NCBI GenBank assembly: GCA_965363675.1
Contig: CBDTTW010000137.1
Location: forward strand, 1-8,136
Length of the DNA: 8,136 nucleotides
Origin: CBDTTW01 sp965363675
GTDB lineage: Bacteria > Bacteroidota > Rhodothermia > Rhodothermales > DASSAV01
Direction of reading: 5' to 3'
In this document: positions 1 through 6,905 of the stretch, piece by piece
Layout: each line of letters starts with the position of its first letter
Numbering within the stretch: the stretch's first letter is position 1
The notes under the pieces: generated by a model
What the model was told of the DNA's origin: nothing
Database searches by the model: none
What the model saw: the letters and a program-made list of their open reading frames with translations, nothing else
Translations under genes and position numbers: made by a program

Positions 1-135
1 GCGCTGACGCGGCTCGGCAAGCGCGCGGCGGTCATCGAGCGCGCGCCGGGGGAGACCTTCGAAACGCCCGAGGCGGCGCTGCTGCTTTTGCAGGCGGGGG
101 CCCTGGCCGAAGCGTTGGGGCAGGGCTCAGCTTAG
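1..135 (+). CDS. C-terminal end of an unidentified protein (5' truncated by window edge)
   Basis: Frame 1 is open from the first base to a TAG at 133-135, giving 44 residues that begin ALTRLGKRAAVIERAPGE and end in ALGQGSA. Codons are strongly G/C at the third position, like the confirmed genes, which supports real coding. The tail after GKRAAVIER looks helical and rich in Ala and Leu. I cannot assign a family from this fragment. The end overlaps the last 9 bp of the convergent ZIP transporter gene, so the two stop codons lie inside each other's reading frame. The start and all catalytic or binding parts lie outside the window. Confidence 0.6.
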   Translation, partial: ALTRLGKRAAVIERAPGETFETPEAALLLLQAGALAEALGQGSA

Positions 136-948
136 CGCTACGTCGAGCACCATCATGATGACGAACCCGACGAGCGCGCCCATCGTGGCCAGGTCGGTGT
201 TGCCGTGCTGCTGCGACTCGGGGATCAGCTCTTCCACGACGACGTAGATCATGGCCCCGGCGGCGAACGCCAGCGCATAGGGCAGCAAGGGCCGCACCAT
301 CAGCACGGCGGCGGCTCCGAGCGCGGCGGCGATGGGCTCGACGATGCCGGAGAGCTGGCCGTACCAGAAAGCTTTGCGGCGCGGCAAGCCCTCGGCGCGC
401 AGCGGCACAGCCACGGCCACGCCTTCAGGGAAGTTCTGGAGGCCGATGCCGAGCGCAAGCGAGAGCGCCGCCCCGAACGCCGCGGGCGCGGCGGACGGCT
501 CGGCGAGCGCCGCCGCGCCGAAGGCCACCCCGACGGCCAGCCCCTCCGGGATGTTGTGCAGCGTAATCGCCGTGACGAGCAGCGTGGCGCGCCGCCAGGA
601 GGTATGCGGCCCCTCGGCCTCCGTAATGGCGCGGTCCATGTGGAGGTGCGGCAGGAACCGGTCCGCCAGGCGCAGGAACACGCCCCCGGCGAGGAAGCCG
701 ACGGCCGCCGGAAGCCAGGGAATCACCCCCTGCGCTTCGGCCATGTCGATGGACGGCACGAGCAGCGACCAGAAGCTGGCCGCGATCATGACGCCTGCCG
801 CAAAGCCCATCATCGCGTCGAGCAGGCTGCGCTTGACGGCGGCCGTGAAAAACACCAGCGCCGCGCCCAGAGCCGTCACGCCCCAGGTGAAGCAGCCCGC
901 GAGCGTCGCTTGAAGCGCCGGGTTGAGCGTGGTGAACCAGTCGGCCAT
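127..948 (-). CDS. ZIP family divalent metal transporter, GufA type
   Basis: This 273-residue inner-membrane protein probably imports zinc or other divalent metals. Hydrophobic segments cover most of its length (about 14-34, 44-64, 78-95, 121-145, 155-183, 197-240 and 252-271), fitting an 8-helix ZIP fold. The signature HNIPEG is at 131-136, followed in the next metal helix by QNFPEG at 171-176 and a glutamate in SGIVEP (E204). By family knowledge of GufA-type ZIPs such as Bordetella BbZIP, H131, N132, E135, Q171, N172, E175 and E204 would form the paired metal site. N172 stands where BbZIP has an aspartate. The loop HLHMD (101-105) could be a small metal-capturing loop. I chose the ATG at 946-948 because it precedes the first helix and follows nupC by 17 bp; the reading frame stays open far upstream through nupC, but that part is a shadow. 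It is very likely co-transcribed with nupC. Confidence 0.92.
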   Translation of the reverse strand: MADWFTTLNPALQATLAGCFTWGVTALGAALVFFTAAVKRSLLDAMMGFAAGVMIAASFWSLLVPSIDMAEAQGVIPWLPAAVGFLAGGVFLRLADRFLPHLHMDRAITEAEGPHTSWRRATLLVTAITLHNIPEGLAVGVAFGAAALAEPSAAPAAFGAALSLALGIGLQNFPEGVAVAVPLRAEGLPRRKAFWYGQLSGIVEPIAAALGAAAVLMVRPLLPYALAFAAGAMIYVVVEELIPESQQHGNTDLATMGALVGFVIMMVLDVALS

Positions 949-961
949 AAGCGCGGAGCGG

Positions 962-966
962 CCTTT
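962..966 (-). promoter_or_regulatory. Weak ribosome binding site for the ZIP gene
   Basis: The minus strand reads AAAGG here, 13 bases before the ATG at 948. It overlaps the TGA stop of nupC (966-968). The spacing is longer than ideal, so translation may depend partly on ribosomes finishing nupC. Confidence 0.3.
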
Positions 967-2291
967 CAGGAGGGCAGCAGGGCCCCGGCGATGGCGGCCG
1001 TCATAAGGTTGGCGAGCGTGCCGGCCAGGACGGCGCGCAGCCCCAGCGCCGCGATGTCGGAAGTGCGCTCGGGGGCGAGCGGTCCGATGCCGCCGATCTG
1101 GATGGCGATGGACGAGAAGTTGGCGAACCCGCACAGCCCGTAGGCCGCCATGACGGCCGCCTTGTTCGAGATGAGCCCCGCCCGGATGGCATCGGCCAGC
1201 CCGAGATAAGCTACGAATTCGTTGAGGACGACCTTCGTGCCGATGAGCGAGCCGAAAACGGCGGCGTCGGCCCAGGGCGTCCCCAGCAGCCACGCCACCG
1301 GGCCCAGCGCCCACCCGAAGATGCTCTGAAGCGTCATCTCGTAGCCGAAGAGCCCGGCCGCCCAGCCGATGACGAAGTTGATCATGGCGATGAGCGCGAT
1401 GAACGCCAGCAGCATAGCCCCGACGTTGAGCGCCAGTTGCAGGCCGTCGGCCGCCCCGCGCGCCGCCGCGTCGATGACGTTGAGGCCGTTTTTCTCGCGG
1501 GCGATTTTGACGGCGCCGCGCGTGGCCGGTTCGCCGGTCTCGGGGATCAGGATTTTCGCCAGCACGAGCGCGGCGGGGGCGGCCATGACGCTGGCCCCCA
1601 GCAGGTGCTCGGCGAAGGTCAGGCGGGCGGCCTCCAGGGTGATGTTTTGCGCCTCGGCGAAGGAGGCCCCGAGCATCTGGATGTAGGCCGCCATGACGCC
1701 CCCGGCAATCGTCGCCATGCCGCCCGTCATGACGGCCATGAGTTCCGAGTGCGTGAGCGTCCGGAGAAACGGGCGGATGACGAGCGGCGCTTCGGTCTGT
1801 CCGACGAAGATGTTGGCCGTCACGCTGAGCGACTCGGCGCCGCTGGTGCCGAGCAGCCGCGCCACCGCGCGCGCCATCACCTCGACGATGCGCTGCATGA
1901 CGCCGGCGTAGTAAAGCACCGACATGAGCGTGGCGAAGAAGATGACCGTGGGGAGCACCTGGAAGGCGAAGAACGAGCCGAGGCTGCCTTCGGCGCCGGG
2001 GCCTATGGCGAGCGGGCCGAAGATGAAGCCGGCGCCCGCCGTCGTGAACTCCAGCACCTTGACGAAAAACGAGCTGACCCACGAGAAGAACGCCTTGGGC
2101 CAGCCCAGGGGCGCAAAGGCGGCCCCCATCTCGTCGCCGCGCAGGAGGAACACGGCGAGCACGAGTTGCAACCCTAGTCCGGCCCCCACGGTGCGCCAGT
2201 TGATGCGCCGCCGGTTGTTCGAGAACAACAGCGCAATGCCGAGGATGAACACGATGCCCAGAAGGGCGCGGGCGAACGAGAGAAGCGTCAT
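966..2291 (-). CDS. nupC: Concentrative nucleoside transporter (NupC/CNT family)
   Basis: This 441-residue inner-membrane symporter takes up nucleosides using a proton or sodium gradient. The family's three parts are visible: an N-terminal membrane region (about 1-80), a gate-like middle region (about 100-210) and the C-terminal transport domain (about 230-441). Key motifs are GQTEAP at 164-169, TGGMATIAGGVMAAY at 189-203, GTKVVLNEFVAY at 351-362 and CGFANFSSIAIQ at 387-398. In the Vibrio cholerae CNT structure the matching Gln-Thr-Glu, Glu of NEF, and Phe/Asn/Ser of FANFSS contact the nucleoside, and all are kept here, so it should be active. The ATG at 2289-2291 starts just before the first hydrophobic helix (MTLLSFARALLGIVF). 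An in-frame GTG at 2346-2348 would add 19 polar residues and looks less likely. There is no clear Shine-Dalgarno. It lies 73 bp after the peptidase gene and 17 bp before the ZIP gene. Confidence 0.95.
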   Translation of the reverse strand: MTLLSFARALLGIVFILGIALLFSNNRRRINWRTVGAGLGLQLVLAVFLLRGDEMGAAFAPLGWPKAFFSWVSSFFVKVLEFTTAGAGFIFGPLAIGPGAEGSLGSFFAFQVLPTVIFFATLMSVLYYAGVMQRIVEVMARAVARLLGTSGAESLSVTANIFVGQTEAPLVIRPFLRTLTHSELMAVMTGGMATIAGGVMAAYIQMLGASFAEAQNITLEAARLTFAEHLLGASVMAAPAALVLAKILIPETGEPATRGAVKIAREKNGLNVIDAAARGAADGLQLALNVGAMLLAFIALIAMINFVIGWAAGLFGYEMTLQSIFGWALGPVAWLLGTPWADAAVFGSLIGTKVVLNEFVAYLGLADAIRAGLISNKAAVMAAYGLCGFANFSSIAIQIGGIGPLAPERTSDIAALGLRAVLAGTLANLMTAAIAGALLPS

Positions 2292-2315
2292 AGAGGCGTG
2301 CAGGCGGAGTCCGGC

Positions 2316-2323
2316 CCAATATA
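2316..2323 (-). promoter_or_regulatory. Candidate -7 box for nupC
   Basis: The minus strand reads TATATTGG, close to the Bacteroidota -7 consensus TAnnTTTG, in one of the few AT-rich spots of this region. It ends 24 bases before the nupC ATG, which would give a leader of roughly 15-20 bases. No TTTG-like -33 element is visible. It would give nupC and the ZIP gene a promoter separate from the peptidase gene. Confidence 0.35.
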
Positions 2324-2364
2324 CTTCTTCCGAAGCCGGGCGGCGCACGAGGCGGCCGCCGCCT

Positions 2365-4374
2365 TTACGGCTGCGCCGAGCGTCCGCCGCCGCCTTCCGC
2401 CGGCGCCTCGGCGCGCCAGAGGTTGTCGAGCACGTCCACGTCGGGCAGTTTGAGCGCCGGATCGAGGCGCAGGCCGATCACGGGGCCGTCGTCGATGGCG
2501 ATGTGCATGCGGCCGTCGGCGCCCCAGTCTTCGACGGGGTAGGCGCGCGTGGCGGTGCGGCCGTCGGCGTAGTTGATCTCCAGCTCCACCGGCAGCAGCA
2601 GCGGCTCGTCGCTGCGCAGGGTTACGGCGGCGCCGGCGGCCGTCGGGGCGACCGAGGCGATGCCCTGGTCCACGAGCTTCGTCGAGTAGAGCCAGCCGAG
2701 CCAGAACCAGTCCAGGTTGCGGCCGGTCACGTCCTCGAAGGTGCGGAAAAAGTCGGCCGGGGTAGGGTGCTTGTAGGCCCAGCGGCGCGTGTACGTCCGG
2801 AACGCCTCGTCGAAGGCTTCCGGCCCCAGGACGGCCTCGCGCAGCAGCACCAGGGCGTTGCCGGGCTTGCGGTAGGCTAGGAAGCCGAGGTCCCCCAGGC
2901 CCATGCTGTCCGGCGCGATGGCGATGGGCGGACCGCCGGCAAAGTCGCGCATCATGAGGGCCGTATAGGCAGGCGACGACCCGTAGCCGCTGCTCTCGGG
3001 GCCGTAGAAGGCCCGGAGCGAGTAGTGGTTGATGAACGTGTTGAATCCCTCGTCCATCCAGGCGTGGCGGCGCTCGTTGCTGCCGACGATCATCGGAAAC
3101 CAGCTATGGCCGAACTCGTGGTCGGTCACGCCGAAGAGGTCGCGGCCGCGCGCATCGGCCGAGCAAAACACGATCATGGGATATTCCATGCCGCCGACGA
3201 TGCCGGCTACGTTGATCGCCACGGGGTAGGGGTACTCCAGCAGGTAGCCCGAGTAGTAGGCGATGGCATGGCGGGCGTACTGCGTCGAGGCTTCCCAGCC
3301 GGGCTGGCCGCCGCGCGGATCGCCGAGGGCCTCGCGGGGGTAGGCCGACAGGATGAGCACCTCTTTCCAGCCGGCCGCGTCGAGGATGAACGCGTCGGAG
3401 GCGGCCCACGCGAAGTCGCGCACGTTTGCGGCCTTGTAGCGCCACGTCAGCTCGCCGGAGCCGCGTGGGCGCGAGGCGCGGGCGCCCACCTCTGCCGGGC
3501 GCACGATCCCGACGGTCTCGGCAGAGCGGCGCGCGGCCTCCAGGCGGCTGCGCTGCTCGGGGGTGTATACCTCCTCCGGGTTTTGCAACTCGCCCGTCGC
3601 CACGACCAGGTAATCGCGCGGGACGGTCAGCGCCACCTCGTAATCGCCGTACTCCAGGTAGAACTCGCCCTGCCCGAGGTAGGGGAGCGTATCCCAGCCG
3701 GTTACGTCGTCGTAGACGAACATGCGCGGATACCACTGCGCCACTTCGTAGACCGTGCCTTGCGTCGTCTTGAGGCGCCCCATGCGGTCGGCGCCGTACT
3801 CGGGGATGGTGAAGGCGTAGCCCACCTCCACCGTCGCGGCGCCGCCATGCGGGGCGACGGGGGCCGGGAGCGCCAACCGCATGCGCGTGTCGTCGATGAA
3901 CGGAGACGCGGCGGCGCGGCGGCCGCCCACCTCTACGGACACGGAGGCGATCCGGAAGCCGCCGCCTGCGAACATGCCGCTCCAGCGCGTGCCCTCCGGC
4001 TGAAGCTGCGCCCCCCGGCTGCCCGAGGCGAAAAGGTTCTGGTCGAGCTGGAGCCAGAGCGTATCGAGCGCGTCGGGGGAGTGGTTGGTATAGCGGATGC
4101 GCACCGTCCCCTCGACGGTGTGGCGGCGCGGGTCGAGGCGGGCGGCGATGTGGTAGTCGGCGCGCTGCTGCCAGTAGCCGGGGCCGGGCGCTCCGTCGGC
4201 GGTGCGCGCCTCGGAGGGCGGCGGCAGGGCCAGCCGCACGCCGGGCCGAATGAAGGGCCCGGCCGAGGGCGCGGGGCTTTGCCCGTAGGAGGGCGCGCTT
4301 CCGGCGGCAAGCAGCATCAGCCCGCAGAGGGCGCAAACAAAGCGGGCGGGCAGTCGGCGGGGCATAGCGGCCAT
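2365..4374 (-). CDS. Secreted M1 family zinc metallopeptidase
   Basis: This 669-residue exported peptidase should cleave N-terminal residues from peptides. The first 32 residues form a signal peptide: basic RRLPAR, hydrophobic core FVCALCGLMLLAAG, and a likely cleavage near YGQ-SPAP. A beta-rich N-terminal domain follows (from about YWQQ at 67). The catalytic domain holds GGME at 394-397, the peptide N-terminus-binding motif of M1 enzymes. It also holds the zinc site HEFGH (419-423) with E442 exactly 18 residues beyond the second histidine, and Y501 in AYRKPG as the likely transition-state tyrosine. All catalytic residues are present. A C-terminal beta domain runs from about 570 to the end, and the last residues (GGGGRSAQP) look disordered. 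There is no lipobox cysteine, so it is periplasmic or secreted. The start could also be the ATG three codons later (4363-4365), which leaves the signal peptide intact. It is transcribed divergently from pcrA. Confidence 0.93.
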   Translation of the reverse strand: MAAMPRRLPARFVCALCGLMLLAAGSAPSYGQSPAPSAGPFIRPGVRLALPPPSEARTADGAPGPGYWQQRADYHIAARLDPRRHTVEGTVRIRYTNHSPDALDTLWLQLDQNLFASGSRGAQLQPEGTRWSGMFAGGGFRIASVSVEVGGRRAAASPFIDDTRMRLALPAPVAPHGGAATVEVGYAFTIPEYGADRMGRLKTTQGTVYEVAQWYPRMFVYDDVTGWDTLPYLGQGEFYLEYGDYEVALTVPRDYLVVATGELQNPEEVYTPEQRSRLEAARRSAETVGIVRPAEVGARASRPRGSGELTWRYKAANVRDFAWAASDAFILDAAGWKEVLILSAYPREALGDPRGGQPGWEASTQYARHAIAYYSGYLLEYPYPVAINVAGIVGGMEYPMIVFCSADARGRDLFGVTDHEFGHSWFPMIVGSNERRHAWMDEGFNTFINHYSLRAFYGPESSGYGSSPAYTALMMRDFAGGPPIAIAPDSMGLGDLGFLAYRKPGNALVLLREAVLGPEAFDEAFRTYTRRWAYKHPTPADFFRTFEDVTGRNLDWFWLGWLYSTKLVDQGIASVAPTAAGAAVTLRSDEPLLLPVELEINYADGRTATRAYPVEDWGADGRMHIAIDDGPVIGLRLDPALKLPDVDVLDNLWRAEAPAEGGGGRSAQP

Positions 4375-4397
4375 GCAGTCAGTCGGGGGAGGGGTGT

Positions 4398-4405
4398 GAA
4401 AGATA
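4398..4405 (-). promoter_or_regulatory. Candidate -7 box for the M1 peptidase gene
   Basis: The minus strand reads TATCTTTC, seven of eight positions of TAnnTTTG counting the free bases. It lies 23 bases before the ATG, giving a leader of about 15-20 bases. No clear -33 element is seen, and the leader itself (CCCCTCCCCC) lacks a Shine-Dalgarno sequence. Confidence 0.45.
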
Positions 4406-4410
4406 ACGGG

Positions 4411-4522
4411 CCGCCCGGCGCCTGCGTATGCGGTTGGGCGGCGGCAAGACCATTTTCATGCGGCGCGCACGCCGCCCGGCGCGGTTGATGCCTATCTTCA
4501 AAACGACCCGTCCGCCCGGCGC
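4411..4522. repeat. Three exact copies of an 11-mer in the divergent promoter region
   Basis: CCGCCCGGCGC occurs on the plus strand at 4411-4421, 4472-4482 and 4512-4522, all in the same orientation, inside the 163 bp gap between the peptidase and pcrA. The copies are 61 and 40 bp apart. The first sits 5 bp from the peptidase -7 candidate, the second 10 bp before the pcrA -7 candidate, and the third just after it. They may be sites for a regulator, or chance in GC-rich DNA. The rest of the gap (4375-4537) holds no gene that I can see. Confidence 0.6.
4493..4500 (+). promoter_or_regulatory. Candidate -7 box for pcrA
   Basis: TATCTTCA resembles the Bacteroidota TAnnTTTG box and ends 37 bases before the pcrA ATG. 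A predicted leader would be about 30 bases. The only Shine-Dalgarno-like bases before the start are a weak AGG at 4532-4534. A -33 element is not visible at the expected distance. Confidence 0.35.
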
Positions 4523-4537
4523 TTTCCTCACAGGTTC

Positions 4538-6889
4538 ATGCGAAACAACGCTTCTACCCCTGCCGCCAGTTCCCCCGCGCCCTCCGACGAGGCCGGCGTC
4601 ATCCTGGCCGGCCTGAACCCGGTGCAGCAGACCGCCGTGACCGCCACGGATGGCCCGGTGCTTATCATCGCCGGGCCGGGCTCCGGCAAGACGCGCACGG
4701 TGGCGCACCGCATCGCGTACCTGCTGGCCGTCGGCAAGGCGGCGCCCTGGCAGATCCTGGCGCTCACCTTCACGAACAAAGCCTCCCGCGAAATGCGTGA
4801 GCGCATCCAGAAGCTCGTCGGAGAGACCGCCGCAAAGGGCATGTGGATGGGCACGTTCCACTCGGTGTTCTCGCGCGTGCTCCGCCGCGAAGCCGGCCAC
4901 ATCGGCTACTCGTCCGACTTCTCGATCTACGACACCGACGATTCGGAGCGCATCCTGCGCGAGCTGATGAACCGGTTCAACGTGGACCCCAAGCAGTTCA
5001 CGGTCCGCTCGATGCAGTCGTGCATTTCGAGCGCCAAGAACAGCCTCGTGCCGCCGGCGCAGTACGCGAAGCTGGCGGCCTCGCCCCCGCAGGAGAAGGC
5101 GGCCCTGCTTTACGGGCCGTACCAGGAGGCCCTGCGCAAAAGCAACGCGATGGACTTCGATGACCTGCTCATCAAGCCCATCGAGCTGTTCGACCGTCAC
5201 CCGGAGGTGCTGGCGGCTTATCAGGAGCGCTGGCGCTATCTGCACATCGACGAGTACCAGGACACCAACCACGCCCAGTACATGCTCGCCCGGCAGCTTT
5301 CGGGCCGCCATCAGAACCTGTGCGTCGTCGGGGACGATGCGCAGAGCATCTATGCGTTCCGGGGCGCCGACATCGGCAACATCCTCTCGTTCCAGCGCGA
5401 TTTCCCCAACGCCACCGTCGTACGCCTCGAACAGAACTACCGATCGACGGGCCACATCCTGCGCATGGCCGACAGCATCATCCGCCACAACCAGGACCAG
5501 CTCGAAAAAACGCTCTGGACGGACAACCGCGAGGGCGACCCGATTCTGCTGATGGAGGCGCTCTCGGAGAAGGACGAGGCGCAAAAAATTGAGCGCGCCA
5601 TTCGCGACTTGCAGGTGCGCCTCGGGCATCCGTACCGCGATTTTGCCGTGCTCTACCGCACCAACGCTCAGAGCCGCTCGCTCGAAGAGGCGTTCCGGCG
5701 GGCGGGCGTGCCGTACAAGGTCGTCGGGGGCGTTTCGTTCTACCAGCGCCGCGAAATCAAGGACGTGCTGGCCTACCTGCGCCTCGTCGTGAACCCGCAC
5801 GACACGGCCAGCCTGCGGCGGGTGATCAACTACCCCACGCGGGGCATCGGCGACAAGACGCTGGAGGACCTTACGGCGTTCGCCGTGCGCGAGGGCCTTA
5901 CGCTCTGGCAGGCCCTCGAAACCGTCGAGACGCTGGGGCTGCCGCCGCGCGCGGCGGCTTCCATCATTCGCTTCCGCACGATGATCGAGCGGTACGCGGC
6001 CCTGGCGGCCTCGGGGACGGCATCGGCCGACGCCGTCGCGCGCGACCTGATCGAGGAAACCGGCGTCATGAAAGGCTTCCGCGAGGAAAACACGCAGGAA
6101 AGCCTGATGCGCTGGGAGAACGTGCAGGAACTCATCAGCGCCATCGCCGAGTACGCCCAGGCCGCCGCCGAGGCTACGCTGAGCACGTTCCTGCAGGAAG
6201 TCTCGCTGCTGACGGACGCCGACAACGAGACTGCGGACGACAACAAGGTGACGCTTATGACGCTCCACGCCTCGAAGGGGCTGGAGTTTCCGGTTGTGTT
6301 CGTCACGGGTTTGGAGGAGGGGCTGTTCCCGCTCAGCAACGCCTCGCAGGACCGCAAGGACCTGGAGGAAGAGCGCCGTCTGCTTTACGTAGGGGTGACG
6401 CGGGCGCAGGACCGGGTGTACATCTCCTACGCGCGCAGCCGCTTCCGCTACGGCGAGCAGCAGCCGTGCGTCCGGAGCCGCTTTCTGGACGAAGTCGATC
6501 CGTCGCTGCTGCGCACGGAGGCGGGGCAAAGCTTCGAGGCGCGGCCGGACCGGTTTCAGATGTCGGGCGGACCTGCGTTCTCCTACGAGAAAACCGACCC
6601 CTACTACTACCGCAAAAACCTGCGCGGCGAGGCCGCCGCCCCGGCAAAGGGCAAACCCGCCGCCCCGCGCGCCCCCGGCCGCAGCCCCGCCCCGACCCGG
6701 CAGGTCGTCTACGACGAGGGCGAGGCCAGCGTCCGAACGGGGGCGCGCGTGATGCACCCGCACTTCGGCGAGGGCAAGGTCATCGCGGTCGAGGGCGCGG
6801 GGGACATGGCCAAGGCGACCGTGTTCTTCCCGACGGCCGGGCAGAAGAAGCTCGTCCTCAAGTTTGCGCGGCTGCAAGTCGTAGGCTGA
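4538..6889 (+). CDS. pcrA: ATP-dependent DNA helicase PcrA/UvrD (SF1A)
   Basis: This 783-residue 3'-5' DNA helicase acts in excision repair, replication restart and clearing stalled RNA polymerase. All SF1A motifs are intact: the Q-motif LNPVQQ (26-31), Walker A GPGSGKT (46-52), Ia (ALTFTNKAS), Walker B DEYQD (238-242), motif III GDDAQSIYAFRG (from 265), motif IV EQNYRS, motif V LHASKGLEF (576-584) and motif VI VGVTRAQDR (618-626). After FLDEVDP comes a flexible Pro/Ala/Lys/Arg linker (about 696-728). A Tudor-like C-terminal domain follows (about 732-783, with GARVMHPHFGEGKV), which in PcrA binds RNA polymerase. Length and order match full PcrA. Wording between motifs (YDTDDS, SNAMDFDDLL) resembles Bacteroidota homologues. 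The ATG at 4538 gives a 25-residue Ser/Ala/Pro-rich tail before the Q-motif, and no later ATG precedes Walker A. RecB- or Rep-type alternatives are excluded by the C-terminal domain. Confidence 0.97.
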   Translation: MRNNASTPAASSPAPSDEAGVILAGLNPVQQTAVTATDGPVLIIAGPGSGKTRTVAHRIAYLLAVGKAAPWQILALTFTNKASREMRERIQKLVGETAAKGMWMGTFHSVFSRVLRREAGHIGYSSDFSIYDTDDSERILRELMNRFNVDPKQFTVRSMQSCISSAKNSLVPPAQYAKLAASPPQEKAALLYGPYQEALRKSNAMDFDDLLIKPIELFDRHPEVLAAYQERWRYLHIDEYQDTNHAQYMLARQLSGRHQNLCVVGDDAQSIYAFRGADIGNILSFQRDFPNATVVRLEQNYRSTGHILRMADSIIRHNQDQLEKTLWTDNREGDPILLMEALSEKDEAQKIERAIRDLQVRLGHPYRDFAVLYRTNAQSRSLEEAFRRAGVPYKVVGGVSFYQRREIKDVLAYLRLVVNPHDTASLRRVINYPTRGIGDKTLEDLTAFAVREGLTLWQALETVETLGLPPRAAASIIRFRTMIERYAALAASGTASADAVARDLIEETGVMKGFREENTQESLMRWENVQELISAIAEYAQAAAEATLSTFLQEVSLLTDADNETADDNKVTLMTLHASKGLEFPVVFVTGLEEGLFPLSNASQDRKDLEEERRLLYVGVTRAQDRVYISYARSRFRYGEQQPCVRSRFLDEVDPSLLRTEAGQSFEARPDRFQMSGGPAFSYEKTDPYYYRKNLRGEAAAPAKGKPAAPRAPGRSPAPTRQVVYDEGEASVRTGARVMHPHFGEGKVIAVEGAGDMAKATVFFPTAGQKKLVLKFARLQVVG

Positions 6890-6905
6890 GGCCCTGGGGC
6901 TTCAG
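6886..6905. other. Hairpin covering both convergent stop codons
   Basis: CTGAGGCC (6886-6893) can pair with GGCTTCAG (6898-6905) around a 4-base loop, with one G-U wobble in the plus-strand RNA and one A-C mismatch in the minus-strand RNA. It contains the TGA stops of pcrA and of the small minus-strand gene, which are 12 bp apart. No U-tract follows on either side, so it is at best a weak terminator or an RNA 3' end stabiliser. Confidence 0.35.

Noticed and set aside
205..1143. A 312-codon plus-strand frame opposite the ZIP and nupC genes
   Set aside because: It crosses the boundary of two well-supported minus-strand genes, and its product is a low-complexity Arg/Gly/Glu/His string.
127..2319. 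A 730-codon minus-strand frame that would fuse a long N-terminal region to the ZIP transporter
   Set aside because: Upstream of base 948 the frame is a low-complexity Arg/Ala/His/Gly shadow of nupC, which has its own clear CNT protein in another frame. Only the last 273 codons are real.
2346..2348. GTG as the start of nupC, adding 19 residues
   Set aside because: The extra residues are polar and unlike CNT N-termini. The ATG at 2289-2291 directly precedes the first membrane helix, and a candidate promoter box lies between the two starts.
2339..2363. Inverted repeat GGCGGC/GCCGCC after the M1 peptidase stop as a terminator
   Set aside because: The arms also form a competing palindrome (2351-2360), the loop is long, and no T-run follows. 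Such pairs are expected by chance in this GC-rich gap.
3025..4488. A 487-codon plus-strand frame opposite the M1 peptidase gene
   Set aside because: It is antisense to a complete catalytic domain with HEFGH and its third zinc ligand. The translation is Val, Ala, Arg and Gly-rich without domain signals.
4379..6877. An 832-codon open frame on the minus strand covering all of pcrA
   Set aside because: It lies antisense to a helicase with every motif intact. Its translation is Arg, Val, His and Ala-rich with no recognisable domain. GC-rich genes commonly leave the opposite strand open.
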